A stretch of DNA of 38,711 bases from SYIM01 sp041182885. Its GTDB lineage: Bacteria; Pseudomonadota; Gammaproteobacteria; Burkholderiales; Burkholderiaceae_E. A program made the position numbers and the translations under genes. The stretch is from the NCBI GenBank assembly GCA_049423065.1, contig JBMSQB010000041.1, positions 1 to 38,711 on the forward strand, in the 5' to 3' direction. Of the stretch, positions 7,221 to 14,442 are shown piece after piece. Every line of letters starts with the position of its first letter. Position 1 is the stretch's first letter. The notes beneath the pieces were generated by a model. It was not told the DNA's origin and did no database searches. It saw only the letters and a list, made by a program, of their open reading frames with translations.

Positions 7221-7586
7221 ATGGCACGTATTGCGGGTATCAACATCCCCGACCGTCAGCACACGGAAATCGGTCTGACGGCCATCTATGGCATCGGTCG
7301 CACCCGTGCTCGCCAGATTTGCGAGGCGGCGAACATTCCGTTCAGCAAGCGCGTCAAGGATCTGAACGACGCCGAGCTCGAGCGGATTCGCGAGCAGATC
7401 GGTCGGCTCACGATCGAGGGCGATCTGCGCCGCGAAATCTCCATGTCGATCAAGCGGCTGATGGACCTTGGCTGCTATCGCGGCGTTCGGCATCGTCGCG
7501 GTTTGCCGGTGCGTGGTCAGCGCACGCGCACCAATGCGCGCACGCGCAAGGGCCCGCGCAAGGCCGGCGTCGCGCTCAAGAAATAA
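7221..7586 (+). CDS. rpsM: 30S ribosomal protein S13
   Basis: S13 lies in the 30S head and contacts P-site tRNA and L5 through bridge B1b. The 121-aa product begins MARIAGINIPDRQHTEIGLTAIYGIG (helix-two-turn-helix region) and ends with the basic tail GQRTRTNARTRKGPRKAGVALKK. AGAGGAAAC precedes the ATG. It opens the alpha-operon part of the cluster, 13 bases after rpmJ, leaving no room for the E. coli-type S4-binding pseudoknot upstream. Confidence 0.97.
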   Translation: MARIAGINIPDRQHTEIGLTAIYGIGRTRARQICEAANIPFSKRVKDLNDAELERIREQIGRLTIEGDLRREISMSIKRLMDLGCYRGVRHRRGLPVRGQRTRTNARTRKGPRKAGVALKK

Positions 7587-7616
7587 GCCCTGCCCGCTAA
7601 CGGAGTTCAATCACTC

Positions 7617-8033
7617 ATGGCAACCAAGACCCAGTCGGCCGCGCAGTCGGCCGCCGCATCGCGCAACCGGAAGAAGGCGAAGAAGAACGTCTCCGACGGT
7701 ATTGCCCATGTGCATGCCTCGTTCAACAACACGATCATCACCATCACCGACCGGCAGGGCAATGCGCTTGCCTGGGCGTCTTCGGGCGGCGCGGGCTTCA
7801 AGGGCTCGCGCAAGTCCACGCCGTTTGCTGCGCAGGTGGCAGCCGAGGCGGCGGGGCGCGCGGCGCAGGAGTGCGGCATCAAGAATCTCGAGGTCGAGAT
7901 TCGAGGTCCGGGTCCCGGGCGGGAGTCCTCGGTGCGGGCGCTCAACGCACTGGGCATCAAGATCCTGCAGATTCAGGACGTGACGCCCATCCCCCACAAC
8001 GGCTGCCGTCCGCCCAAGCGTCGCCGGATCTGA
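7617..8033 (+). CDS. rpsK: 30S ribosomal protein S11
   Basis: S11 is part of the 30S platform near the anti-Shine-Dalgarno end of 16S rRNA. The product is 138 aa, slightly longer than the common 130-133 because of an Ala/Ser/Lys-rich N-terminus (ATKTQSAAQSAAASRNRKKAKK). The core IAHVHASFNNTIITITDRQGN and the C-terminal VTPIPHNGCRPPKRRR are invariant family motifs. Unlike most junctions here, 244 bases of structured DNA separate it from rpsD. Confidence 0.97.
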   Translation: MATKTQSAAQSAAASRNRKKAKKNVSDGIAHVHASFNNTIITITDRQGNALAWASSGGAGFKGSRKSTPFAAQVAAEAAGRAAQECGIKNLEVEIRGPGPGRESSVRALNALGIKILQIQDVTPIPHNGCRPPKRRRI

Positions 8034-8277
8034 CCGCCGATCGGGAACTGTTTCAGGGGCGAAGCCTCGCGTCGCAGACAGGCGGCGCGGCGGCTCGGAC
8101 GTCCCGGGCAAGCTGCAAGGAATGCCCAAGCCCAGAGGCGCTGACCATCGGTCTGTGCTTCCAGGCAGTCTGAGTCGTCAAGACCACCGTTCGCCACCCG
8201 TGAGGCCGTTTTATGCGGCCGGGTCGCCGAAGGCGAACTGACCGCGAAGCAATTCGCGCAACAGAAGGGAAACCATC
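8034..8277 (+). promoter_or_regulatory. Structured rpsK-rpsD leader with three tandem hairpins
   Basis: The last 75 bases before rpsD carry three perfect hairpins in a row. Stem 1 is GGCCG/CGGCC (8204-8208, 8216-8220) with a 7-nt loop. Stem 2 is TCGCC/GGCGA (8224-8228, 8232-8236) with a GAA loop. Stem 3 is CGCGAA/TTCGCG (8243-8248, 8253-8258) closed by GCAA, a GNRA tetraloop. The rpsD Shine-Dalgarno sequence and GTG follow within 20 bases. S4 represses its operon by mRNA binding in several bacteria, so an autoregulatory site is plausible but unproven. No clear promoter or T run is seen. Confidence 0.45.
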
Positions 8278-8901
8278 GTGGCACGTTACACCGGACCCAA
8301 GGCCAAACTGGCCCGCCGTGAAGGCACGGATCTGTTTCTGAAGAGCGCCCGCCGAGGCCTCGATTCGAAGTGCAAACTCGACAGCAAGCCGGGCCAGCAT
8401 GGCCGCATTTCGGGTGCCCGCACATCCGATTACGGCAAGCAGCTGCGCGAAAAGCAGAAGGTCAAGCGCATCTACGGCGTGCTCGAGCGCCAGTTCCGGC
8501 GCTATTACGCGGAGGCCGTGCGTCGTCGCGGCAACACCGGCGAGAACCTGCTGAAGCTTCTTGAAAGCCGGCTTGACAACGTCGTCTATCGAATGGGCTT
8601 TGGCTCCACCCGCGCCGAGGCGCGCCAGCTGGTGGGTCACAAGGCGCTGACGGTCAACGGAAAGCCGGTCAACATCCCGTCGATGCTGGTTCAGCCCAAC
8701 GACGTGATCGCTGTTCGTGAGAAGTCTCGCGCGCAGGCCCGTATCGTTGACTCGCTCAACCTGGCCGATCAACACGGTTTTCCCTCCTGGGTGTCGGTCG
8801 ACAAGACCAAGATGGAAGGTGTGTTCAAGTCGACGCCCGATCGGGCGGACCTGGCTGGTGACATCAACGAAAGCCTGATCGTCGAGTTGTACTCGCGCTA
8901 A
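8278..8901 (+). CDS. rpsD: 30S ribosomal protein S4
   Basis: S4 is a primary 16S rRNA binder that nucleates 30S assembly and in many bacteria represses its own operon. The product is 207 aa, beginning MARYTGPKAKLARREG from a GTG start preceded by AGAAGGGAAA. The S4 RNA-binding domain is at about residues 95-160 (LESRLDNVVYRMGF ... KALTVNGKPVNIPS). The C-terminal ESLIVELYSR is conserved. It is 14 bases from rpoA. The three hairpins directly upstream could be the site of feedback control; that is inference. Confidence 0.97.
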   Translation: MARYTGPKAKLARREGTDLFLKSARRGLDSKCKLDSKPGQHGRISGARTSDYGKQLREKQKVKRIYGVLERQFRRYYAEAVRRRGNTGENLLKLLESRLDNVVYRMGFGSTRAEARQLVGHKALTVNGKPVNIPSMLVQPNDVIAVREKSRAQARIVDSLNLADQHGFPSWVSVDKTKMEGVFKSTPDRADLAGDINESLIVELYSR

Positions 8902-8915
8902 TCAAAAGGATTGCC

Positions 8916-9914
8916 ATGCAGACTGCCATGCTGAAGCCGCGCATCGTCGAGGTCGAGCAACTCGGTGCCGCTCACGCCCGCGTGGTGATGGAGCCGTTCG
9001 AACGCGGCTACGGTCACACGCTGGGCAACGCGCTACGCCGTGTGTTGCTCTCCTCGATGGTCGGCTACGCACCGACCGAAGTCCAGATTTCGGGCGTGGT
9101 GCACGAATACTCCACGATCGACGGCGTTCGCGAAGACGTTGTCGACCTGCTCCTCAACCTGAAGGGTGTGGTGTTCAAGCTGCACAACCGTGACGAGGTC
9201 TTCGTCACCTTGCGCAAGGACAGCCCGGGCCCGGTAACCGCAGCCGACATCGATCTGCCGCATGACGTCGAGATCGTCAATCCCGAGCATGTCGTGGCCA
9301 CCCTCACCGAAGGGGGGAAACTTGACATGTCGATCCGGGTCGAGCGTGGCCGCGGCTATGTGCCGGGCACGCTGCGTGAACTGCACGAGACGAAAACCAT
9401 CGGCCGGATCGTGCTTGATGCGTCGTTTTCCCCGGTTCGCCGGGTGAGCTATCAGGTCGAGAGCGCGCGCGTCGAGCAGCGTACCGACCTGGACCGCCTG
9501 GTGGTCGATGTCGAGACCAACGGCGTGATTGCTCCCGAGGAGGCGGTACGTCAGTCGGCCCGCATCCTGGTGGAGCAGCTCTCGGTGTTCGCCGCGCTCG
9601 AAGGGGGTGCCGAGCCCGGCTCGGAGACGCTGGGTGTGCTGGGTGCGGTAAGCCGTGGTGGACCGCAGATCGATCCGATCCTGGTCCGTCCGGTCGATGA
9701 TCTCGAACTCACGGTGCGCTCGGCCAACTGCCTCAAGGCCGAGAGCATCTACTACATCGGTGATCTGATCCAGCGTACCGAGAACGAGCTGCTGAAGACC
9801 CCCAACCTGGGTCGGAAGTCGCTCAACGAAATCAAGGAAGTGCTCGCCTCGCGTGGACTTACGCTCGGCATGAAGCTCGAGAATTGGCCGCCTGCGGGCC
9901 TCGAGCGCCCGTAA
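8916..9914 (+). CDS. rpoA: DNA-directed RNA polymerase subunit alpha
   Basis: Alpha dimerises to start RNA polymerase assembly, and its C-terminal domain contacts UP elements and activators. The 332-aa product has the N-terminal domain at about residues 10-235 (with FERGYGHTLGNALRRVLLSSM, a near-invariant assembly motif) and the alpha-CTD at about 255-320 (DDLELTVRSANCLKAESIYY, then LLKTPNLGRKSLNEIKEVL). The DNA-contacting Arg in LTVRSANCL and the C-terminal ENWPP are present. Linked to rpsD (14-base gap) and rplQ (28 bases). Confidence 0.98.
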   Translation: MQTAMLKPRIVEVEQLGAAHARVVMEPFERGYGHTLGNALRRVLLSSMVGYAPTEVQISGVVHEYSTIDGVREDVVDLLLNLKGVVFKLHNRDEVFVTLRKDSPGPVTAADIDLPHDVEIVNPEHVVATLTEGGKLDMSIRVERGRGYVPGTLRELHETKTIGRIVLDASFSPVRRVSYQVESARVEQRTDLDRLVVDVETNGVIAPEEAVRQSARILVEQLSVFAALEGGAEPGSETLGVLGAVSRGGPQIDPILVRPVDDLELTVRSANCLKAESIYYIGDLIQRTENELLKTPNLGRKSLNEIKEVLASRGLTLGMKLENWPPAGLERP

Positions 9915-9942
9915 GCCTGAACGCGACCACAGGAAGCGAATC

Positions 9943-10332
9943 ATGCGTCACCGTCACGGACTAAGAAAACTCAACCGCACCAGCGCCCACCGCGAGGCGA
10001 TGCTGCGCAACCTCTGCATTGCGCTTCTGCGCCATGAGATGATCAAGACAACGCTGCCCAAGGCGAAGGAACTTCGCCGGGTCGTTGAGCCGCTCATCAC
10101 GTTGGGCAAGAAGCCTTCGCTTGCGAACCGTCGCCTGGCGTTCGACCGCCTGCGTGACCGCGACATCGTGGTCAAGCTCTTCAATGAGCTCGGTCCGCGC
10201 TACGCGCAGCGCAATGGCGGCTACACCAGCATCCTCAAGTTCGGCTACCGGGTGGGCGACAATGCGCCCATGGCGCTGGTGCGGCTCATGGACCGCAGCG
10301 AGGACGCGGTAGCCGCTCCTGCGGCCAGCTGA
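9943..10332 (+). CDS. rplQ: 50S ribosomal protein L17
   Basis: L17 lies beside the exit tunnel on the solvent side of the 50S subunit and is the customary last gene of the alpha operon. The product is 129 aa, starting MRHRHGLRKLNRTSAHREAML and containing the GGYTSILKFGYRVGDNAPMA motif. The tail EDAVAAPAAS is a variable extension. A small hairpin (GCCGC 10335-10339, GCGGC 10345-10349) follows the stop but lacks a T run, so transcription probably continues into the exporter genes 23 bases downstream. Confidence 0.97.
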   Translation: MRHRHGLRKLNRTSAHREAMLRNLCIALLRHEMIKTTLPKAKELRRVVEPLITLGKKPSLANRRLAFDRLRDRDIVVKLFNELGPRYAQRNGGYTSILKFGYRVGDNAPMALVRLMDRSEDAVAAPAAS

Positions 10333-10355
10333 TCGCCGCCTTGCGCGGCTGATCC

Positions 10356-11267
10356 ATGAGCGCAGTGCTGAGGGCCCGCGGGCTCGTCAAGCGCTTTGGC
10401 GATCACCGCGCGGTTGACGGACTCGATCTCGAGGTTCCGGCCGGGGTCTGTTTTGGATTGCTCGGACCGAACGGTGCCGGCAAGAGCACGACGCTCAGGA
10501 TGCTGCTCGGGCTCACCCGGCCCGATGAGGGCGATATCCGTGTGCTCGGTCTCGAAGTGCCTCGGGAGGCGAGGGCGGTTCGCGAGCGGATCGGGGTGGT
10601 ACCGCAACTTGATGCGCTTGACCCCGACTTCACTGTCGCCGAAAACCTGATCGTATTCGCCCGGTACTTTGGGTCCCGCGCGCACGCTGCGCGGCACGAC
10701 CCTTCGGCACTTCTCGAGTTTGCGGGGCTCGCGCACAAGCGTAATGCCCGGATCAACGAGCTCTCGGGCGGCATGAAGCGCCGCCTCACGCTCGCACGCG
10801 CGCTGGTCAACGATCCCGAGCTGCTGCTGCTGGACGAACCCACAACCGGACTCGATCCGCAGGCGAGGCACCTGATCTGGGAACGATTGCGCCAGTTGCT
10901 CGCGCGCGGCAAGTCCATCGTGGTGACGACGCATTTCATGGAGGAGGCCGAGCGGCTTTGTGACCAGATTGCGATCATCGATCACGGCCGCTCTATTGCG
11001 ATCGACTCGCCCGCAGGCCTCATTGCCACCCATATCGAGCCCGTTGTGCTCGAGATCATGCCAGGGCGCCCCGGCGCAGCGCTGCCGCCGATCGAGCCGC
11101 GCGGTGCAGAGCGAATCGAACGGATCGGCGATACGCTCTACCTCTACACCGCGGATCCGTCGCGTGCCGCGATGCTTGCCACCCTGGGCGATCTGCGGGT
11201 GCTGCGCCGCGCAGCCAACCTCGAGGATGTGTTTCTCAAGCTCACCGGGCGCGATCTTCGTGATTGA
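10356..11267 (+). CDS. ABC-2 exporter, ATP-binding subunit (NodI/DrrA type)
   Basis: This is the cytoplasmic ATPase of a two-gene ABC-2 exporter; with the next gene it would pump an unknown substrate outward. In the 303 residues the Walker A motif GPNGAGKST is at 37-45, the Q-loop in VVPQLDAL at about 81-88, the signature LSGGM at 136-140, Walker B LLLLDEP at about 156-162 and the H-loop His at 193. The C-terminus after about residue 215 is the usual regulatory extension. NodI and DrrA families are closest by pattern, but nothing suggests nodulation or antibiotic export here. It starts 23 bases after rplQ, with a weak Shine-Dalgarno sequence, and overlaps the permease gene by eight bases. Confidence 0.9.
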   Translation: MSAVLRARGLVKRFGDHRAVDGLDLEVPAGVCFGLLGPNGAGKSTTLRMLLGLTRPDEGDIRVLGLEVPREARAVRERIGVVPQLDALDPDFTVAENLIVFARYFGSRAHAARHDPSALLEFAGLAHKRNARINELSGGMKRRLTLARALVNDPELLLLDEPTTGLDPQARHLIWERLRQLLARGKSIVVTTHFMEEAERLCDQIAIIDHGRSIAIDSPAGLIATHIEPVVLEIMPGRPGAALPPIEPRGAERIERIGDTLYLYTADPSRAAMLATLGDLRVLRRAANLEDVFLKLTGRDLRD

Positions 11268-12027
11268 TCCTGCCCGTGTACTGGCGGTGTACCGTCGCAA
11301 CCTGCTCGTGTGGCGAAAGCTCGCGCCAGCCAGCCTGGTGGGCAATGTTGCCGAACCGCTGATTACGCTGCTTGCCTTTGGCTATGGGCTGGGTGCTTTC
11401 CTGGGCGAGGTTGATGGCGTCCGATACATCGTATTTCTCGCAGCCGGTGCAATCTGCATGAGCACCACGATGGCGGCGAGCTTTGAGTCGCTCTATTCGG
11501 CGTTTTCCAGAATGCAGGTGCAGCGCACCTGGGACTCGCTCATGAATGCGCCGGTGGAGCTCGACGATATCCTGGTGGCAGAGTGGCTGTGGGCGGCGAG
11601 CAAGGCAACGCTTTCCGGCGTGGCGATCGTGGTGGTCGCGTTTGCGCTGGGCGTGACGAGGGCGCCAACGCTGCTGGCCGTGCTGCCGGTAATCCTGCTC
11701 ACGGGGCTGTGCTTTGCTGCGATCGGGCTGGTGTTCAATGCGCTCGCGCGAGGCTATGATTTTTTCACCTTCTACTTCACGCTCTGCCTGACACCGATGA
11801 TCTTCATTTCGGGGGTGTACTACCCCACGCATGCGTTGCCTCCGTGGCTGGAGGCCGTGTCGGGTGTGCTGCCGCTCGCGTCCGCGGTGAATCTCGTCCG
11901 ACCGCTCGTGATTGGCGAGTGGCCCGCGGCGGTGGTGGGCCCACTCGCGCTCCTCACAGCCTGGACGCTGGCCGCATTCACGCTTGCCCGATGGCTCACC
12001 CGGCGGCGCTTTCGACACACCCTATGA
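11260..12027 (+). CDS. ABC-2 exporter, permease subunit (NodJ/DrrB type)
   Basis: This is the inner-membrane partner of the preceding ATPase. The 255-aa product from the GTG at 11260 has about six hydrophobic segments and the ABC-2 family C-terminal pattern TPMIFISGVYYPTHALPPWLE. The GTG start is chosen because it gives the length typical of NodJ-type permeases (about 250-260 aa) and an eight-base overlap with the ATPase, indicating coupled translation; the open frame extends upstream to 10960 inside the ATPase gene, which would be spurious. Its stop overlaps the cutA start by four bases. Substrate unknown. Confidence 0.87.
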   Translation: MIDPARVLAVYRRNLLVWRKLAPASLVGNVAEPLITLLAFGYGLGAFLGEVDGVRYIVFLAAGAICMSTTMAASFESLYSAFSRMQVQRTWDSLMNAPVELDDILVAEWLWAASKATLSGVAIVVVAFALGVTRAPTLLAVLPVILLTGLCFAAIGLVFNALARGYDFFTFYFTLCLTPMIFISGVYYPTHALPPWLEAVSGVLPLASAVNLVRPLVIGEWPAAVVGPLALLTAWTLAAFTLARWLTRRRFRHTL

Positions 12028-12398
12028 GCGCGCCCCGCGATACGCCAACGCCGGTTGAGATCGAGCCCCCCGACAGCGTGGTGCTCGCGATCAGCAATGC
12101 ACCAGACGCCGATACCGCGCAGACGATTGCCCGCGCCCTGGTCACCGAGCGCCTTGCGGCTTGCGTGAACGTGCTTGCGCCCTGCGTGTCGATCTATCGC
12201 TGGCAGGGCGAAATCGAAGAGGCTTCCGAGGTGCCCATGCTGATCAAGACCACGCGTCGTCGCTGGGTCGCGCTCGAGGCGCGGCTGCGCGAGCTTCACC
12301 CTTACGAGGTGCCAGAGCTGATCGCGGTCTCGCCCGCCGCGGTGTCACCGGCCTACGCGAGCTGGGTGCTGGGACAGACCCGGCGCAGCCCCCGGTAA
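12024..12398 (+). CDS. cutA: Divalent-cation tolerance protein CutA
   Basis: CutA is a small trimeric ferredoxin-like protein named for copper tolerance in E. coli; its exact biochemical role remains debated. The 124-aa product has the family motifs LAACVNV (about residues 45-51), IYRWQGEIEEASEVPMLIKT (57-76) and HPYEVPELI (92-100). The ATG overlaps the permease stop as ATGA, and this start is chosen over an upstream frame because the family begins near here. The 20-residue N-terminal extension (RDTPTPVEIEPP) is less conserved. It converges on hemB, 45 bases away. Confidence 0.93.
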   Translation: MSAPRDTPTPVEIEPPDSVVLAISNAPDADTAQTIARALVTERLAACVNVLAPCVSIYRWQGEIEEASEVPMLIKTTRRRWVALEARLRELHPYEVPELIAVSPAAVSPAYASWVLGQTRRSPR

Positions 12399-12421
12399 GG
12401 GGTGGCGAATTTGCCTCAGCG

Positions 12422-12449
12422 GATTGACTTCAGCGAATTGACTTCAGCG
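12422..12449. repeat. 14-bp tandem duplication at the hemB 3' end
   Basis: GATTGACTTCAGCG (12422-12435) is followed directly by AATTGACTTCAGCG (12436-12449), 13 of 14 bases identical. The second copy includes the hemB stop codon (TCA on this strand, 12444-12446). A partial copy, CCTCAGCG, ends just before. This looks like replication slippage between two convergent genes and could vary in copy number. Confidence 0.7.
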
Positions 12450-13463
12450 GCTCTGCTTCAACCAGCGCGCCGCATCGAGCGAGAAATAGGTGAGGATGCC
12501 GTCGGCGCCTGCGCGTCGCATGGCAAGCAGAGACTCCAGCACCACCGTACGCTCGTCGAGCCAGCCGTTGGCGGCAGCTGCCTTCAGCATCGCGTACTCG
12601 CCGCTGACCTGGTAGACATAGGTGGGCACGCTGAATGTGTCCTTCACGCGGCGCACAATGTCCAGATAAGGCATGCCGGGCTTGACCATCACCATGTCCG
12701 CACCCTCCTGCAGATCGAAGGCCACCTCGCGAAGCGCCTCATCGGAATTGGCCGGGTCCATCTGGTAGGTTTTCTTGTCGCTTTTGCCCAGATTGGAGGC
12801 TGACCCGACCGCATCGCGAAACGGCCCATAAAAGCCGGAGGCATATTTGGCCGAGTAGGCCATGATGCGGGTGTGAATATGGCCACCGGCTTCAAGCGCG
12901 GCACGGATGGCGCCGATCCGGCCGTCCATCATGTCGGAGGGCGCCACGATATCGACCCCCGACTGTGCCTGAACCAGTGCCTGCTCGGTGAGGATGCCGG
13001 AGGTCTGGTCGTTGATCACATAGCCGTTCGCGTCGATCACCCCGTCCTGACCATGGCTGGTGTAAGGATCGAGTGCGACGTCGGTGAGCACGCCGAGTTC
13101 GGGGAAGCGCCGCTTGAGATCGGCCACCGCGCGCGGGACGAGGCCGTCGGGATTGGCCGCCTCGCGTCCGTCGGGGGTCTTGAGCGCCGGATCAATGACG
13201 GGAAACAGCGCGAGCACCGGTATGCCCAGTTCCAGACACTGTTCCGCAACCGGCGCCAGAAGATCAACCGACAGGCGCTCAACCCCGGGCATTGATGCGA
13301 CGGGCTGTCGAACGCCCTTTTCGTCCAGGACAAACACCGGGTAAATGAAGTTGTCCGGGCTGAGCCGATGTTCACGGACGAGCCGTCTGGAGAAGTCATT
13401 TCGACGATTCCGGCGCAATCGGGTGCCAGGAAATGCTCCAAACGTTGAAAAATCGTTTCCCAT
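12444..13463 (-). CDS. hemB: Delta-aminolevulinic acid dehydratase (porphobilinogen synthase)
   Basis: HemB condenses two molecules of 5-aminolevulinate to porphobilinogen, the second common step of haem biosynthesis, in the cytoplasm. The 339-aa product has both active-site lysines: Lys206 in YSAKYAS and Lys261 in MVKPGMPY. In place of the zinc-binding Cys cluster it has LDPYTSHGQDG (131-141), the Asp-type, magnesium-dependent form known from Pseudomonas aeruginosa. The ATG at 13463 follows AGAGAGGGGAA; an in-frame TTG at 13490 is less likely. It faces cutA and lies downstream of engB on the same strand. Haem from this route would serve the c-type cytochromes and cbb3 oxidase in the window. 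Confidence 0.96.
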   Translation of the reverse strand: MGNDFSTFGAFPGTRLRRNRRNDFSRRLVREHRLSPDNFIYPVFVLDEKGVRQPVASMPGVERLSVDLLAPVAEQCLELGIPVLALFPVIDPALKTPDGREAANPDGLVPRAVADLKRRFPELGVLTDVALDPYTSHGQDGVIDANGYVINDQTSGILTEQALVQAQSGVDIVAPSDMMDGRIGAIRAALEAGGHIHTRIMAYSAKYASGFYGPFRDAVGSASNLGKSDKKTYQMDPANSDEALREVAFDLQEGADMVMVKPGMPYLDIVRRVKDTFSVPTYVYQVSGEYAMLKAAAANGWLDERTVVLESLLAMRRAGADGILTYFSLDAARWLKQSR

Positions 13464-13497
13464 CGACAAATTCCCCTCTCTCACGATCAACTAATCT

Positions 13498-13525
13498 TTG
13501 ACCCGGTTTGTCCACGACGTATCAT
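13498..13525 (+). promoter_or_regulatory. Strong sigma-70 promoter for the intergenic small RNA
   Basis: TTGACC (13498-13503) and TATCAT (13520-13525) are 16 bases apart, each matching consensus in five of six positions. They point rightward, away from hemB, where no + strand protein gene begins before cytochrome c4 nearly 1 kb away. A start near 13532 places the first base one nucleotide before a perfect stem. It lies upstream of hemB on the opposite strand, so the two transcription units may interfere. Confidence 0.7.
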
Positions 13526-13531
13526 GAACAA

Positions 13532-13632
13532 CAGATGATTTTGGTCATCTCCCGCTTCTCCTCCCTGAGCGGGCGCCCTCCGGCTCGGAAGGCATTCGTC
13601 CCCGAACGTTCAGGCGTTCGGGGCTTTTTTTT
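13532..13632 (+). ncRNA. Candidate trans-acting small RNA with anti-Shine-Dalgarno loop
   Basis: About 101 nt lie between a near-consensus promoter and a strong terminator, with no coding potential. Four stems sit in series. AGATGA/TCATCT (13533-13538, 13545-13550) has a TTTTGG loop. CCCGCT/AGCGGG (13551-13556, 13568-13573) has the 11-nt loop TCTCCTCCCTG. GCCCTCC/GGAAGGC (13575-13581, 13587-13593) has one mismatch. The terminator stem is at 13600-13623. The CTCCTCCC loop is complementary to Shine-Dalgarno sequences, like the C-rich loops of known riboregulators such as the cuckoo (CcsR) RNAs of alphaproteobacteria. I do not recognise the family; targets are unknown. Ends are predicted, not mapped. 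Confidence 0.65.
13600..13632 (+). terminator. Strong intrinsic terminator
   Basis: CCCCGAACG (13600-13608) and CGTTCGGGG (13615-13623) form a perfect 9-bp stem with a six-base loop, followed by C and eight T (13625-13632). It ends + strand transcription. It cannot end engB or hemB, which run the other way: on the - strand the run is A and precedes the hairpin. It therefore implies an independent + strand transcript. Confidence 0.9.
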
Positions 13633-13652
13633 GCCCGCTCCCGGCGTGCGCC

Positions 13653-14285
13653 TCAGGGTGCTGGTTCACTCGCCTCGACCATCCAGCTTTCGAGCAACCC
13701 GCGCACCGACTCCACACCAAGGCCAGTGTTGGCCGAAAACGCGGTTAGCGTCAAGTTGAGATGACGAACAATGTCGTCAAGCGATTGCCTCACGCTCGCG
13801 AGCGTCCGGCTGCGCTCGGCATTTCCCAGCTTGTCCGATTTGGTGAGCAGCACCAGCACACGCTGGTGGGGCGGGATGAAATCGAGCAGCTGGCGATCGA
13901 GTGCGGTGACGCCACGCCTGCAGTCCATGACCAGTACGATGCCCGCGAGACTTGAGCGTGCCTCGAGATAGCGGCCAGCCAGGCGATCCCAGCCGGCGCG
14001 GACTGCCGCCGGGGTGGCGGCGTATCCGTAACCCGGTGCGTCCACCAGATAACCGGCGGCCTCGCGGTGCTCTGGGCCCACCGCAAAAAAATTGAGTGCC
14101 TGGGTGCGGCCAGGCGTCTTGCTTGAGAAGGCGAGACGCCGACGCTGGCAGAGCGTGTTGATCGCGGAAGACTTGCCTGCGTTCGAGCGACCGACAAACA
14201 CCACCTCGGGCGCGCCTGGGGGTGGGAGCTGGTCGAGACGCGCGACCGTGGTGGCAAAACGCGCGGTGAGAAGAAGCGATGACAC
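13653..14285 (-). CDS. engB: Ribosome biogenesis GTPase EngB (YihA/YsxC)
   Basis: EngB is an essential GTPase that assists late 50S ribosome assembly and, in some species, cell division. The 210-aa product shows the G1 P-loop GRSNAGKSS (residues 32-40), the G2 region SKTPGRTQ (55-62), G3 DAPGYG (about 83-88), G4 TKSD (about 147-150) and G5 SANTG (about 183-187). Length and motif order are standard. It is transcribed toward hemB across the small-RNA locus. The first residues overlap no other gene; divergent cytochrome c4 begins 196 bases away. Confidence 0.95.
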   Translation of the reverse strand: MSSLLLTARFATTVARLDQLPPPGAPEVVFVGRSNAGKSSAINTLCQRRRLAFSSKTPGRTQALNFFAVGPEHREAAGYLVDAPGYGYAATPAAVRAGWDRLAGRYLEARSSLAGIVLVMDCRRGVTALDRQLLDFIPPHQRVLVLLTKSDKLGNAERSRTLASVRQSLDDIVRHLNLTLTAFSANTGLGVESVRGLLESWMVEASEPAP

Positions 14286-14442
14286 GGGAGGGGCCTAGCG
14301 CGCGAGCAGGTCGCGCGGTGAAAGGGGCCATGCGGCGGCCGGCTGCCTGCAGAGGTGCCCGCGCGACCAGTGGGTTGGAAGACGCCGTCGCCGAGCCGGC
14401 TTTGCGAGCTCGGTCTCCGGCTCTCGATCTCTGTCGGTATTG

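Noticed and set aside
8122..8241. 39-codon frame (MPKPRGADHR...) in the rpsK-rpsD leader
   Set aside because: AAGGA is too close to the ATG, composition is that of random GC-rich sequence, and it overlaps two of the hairpins. I see no sign of a real gene.
10356..12027. Nodulation factor export genes nodI and nodJ
   Set aside because: The exporters resemble NodI and NodJ in length and motifs, but no other nodulation genes are present and this subfamily is widespread in non-symbiotic betaproteobacteria.
13600..13632. Terminator for engB or hemB
   Set aside because: The T run follows the hairpin only on the + strand; both genes are on the - strand, where the hairpin is preceded by A and followed by no T run.
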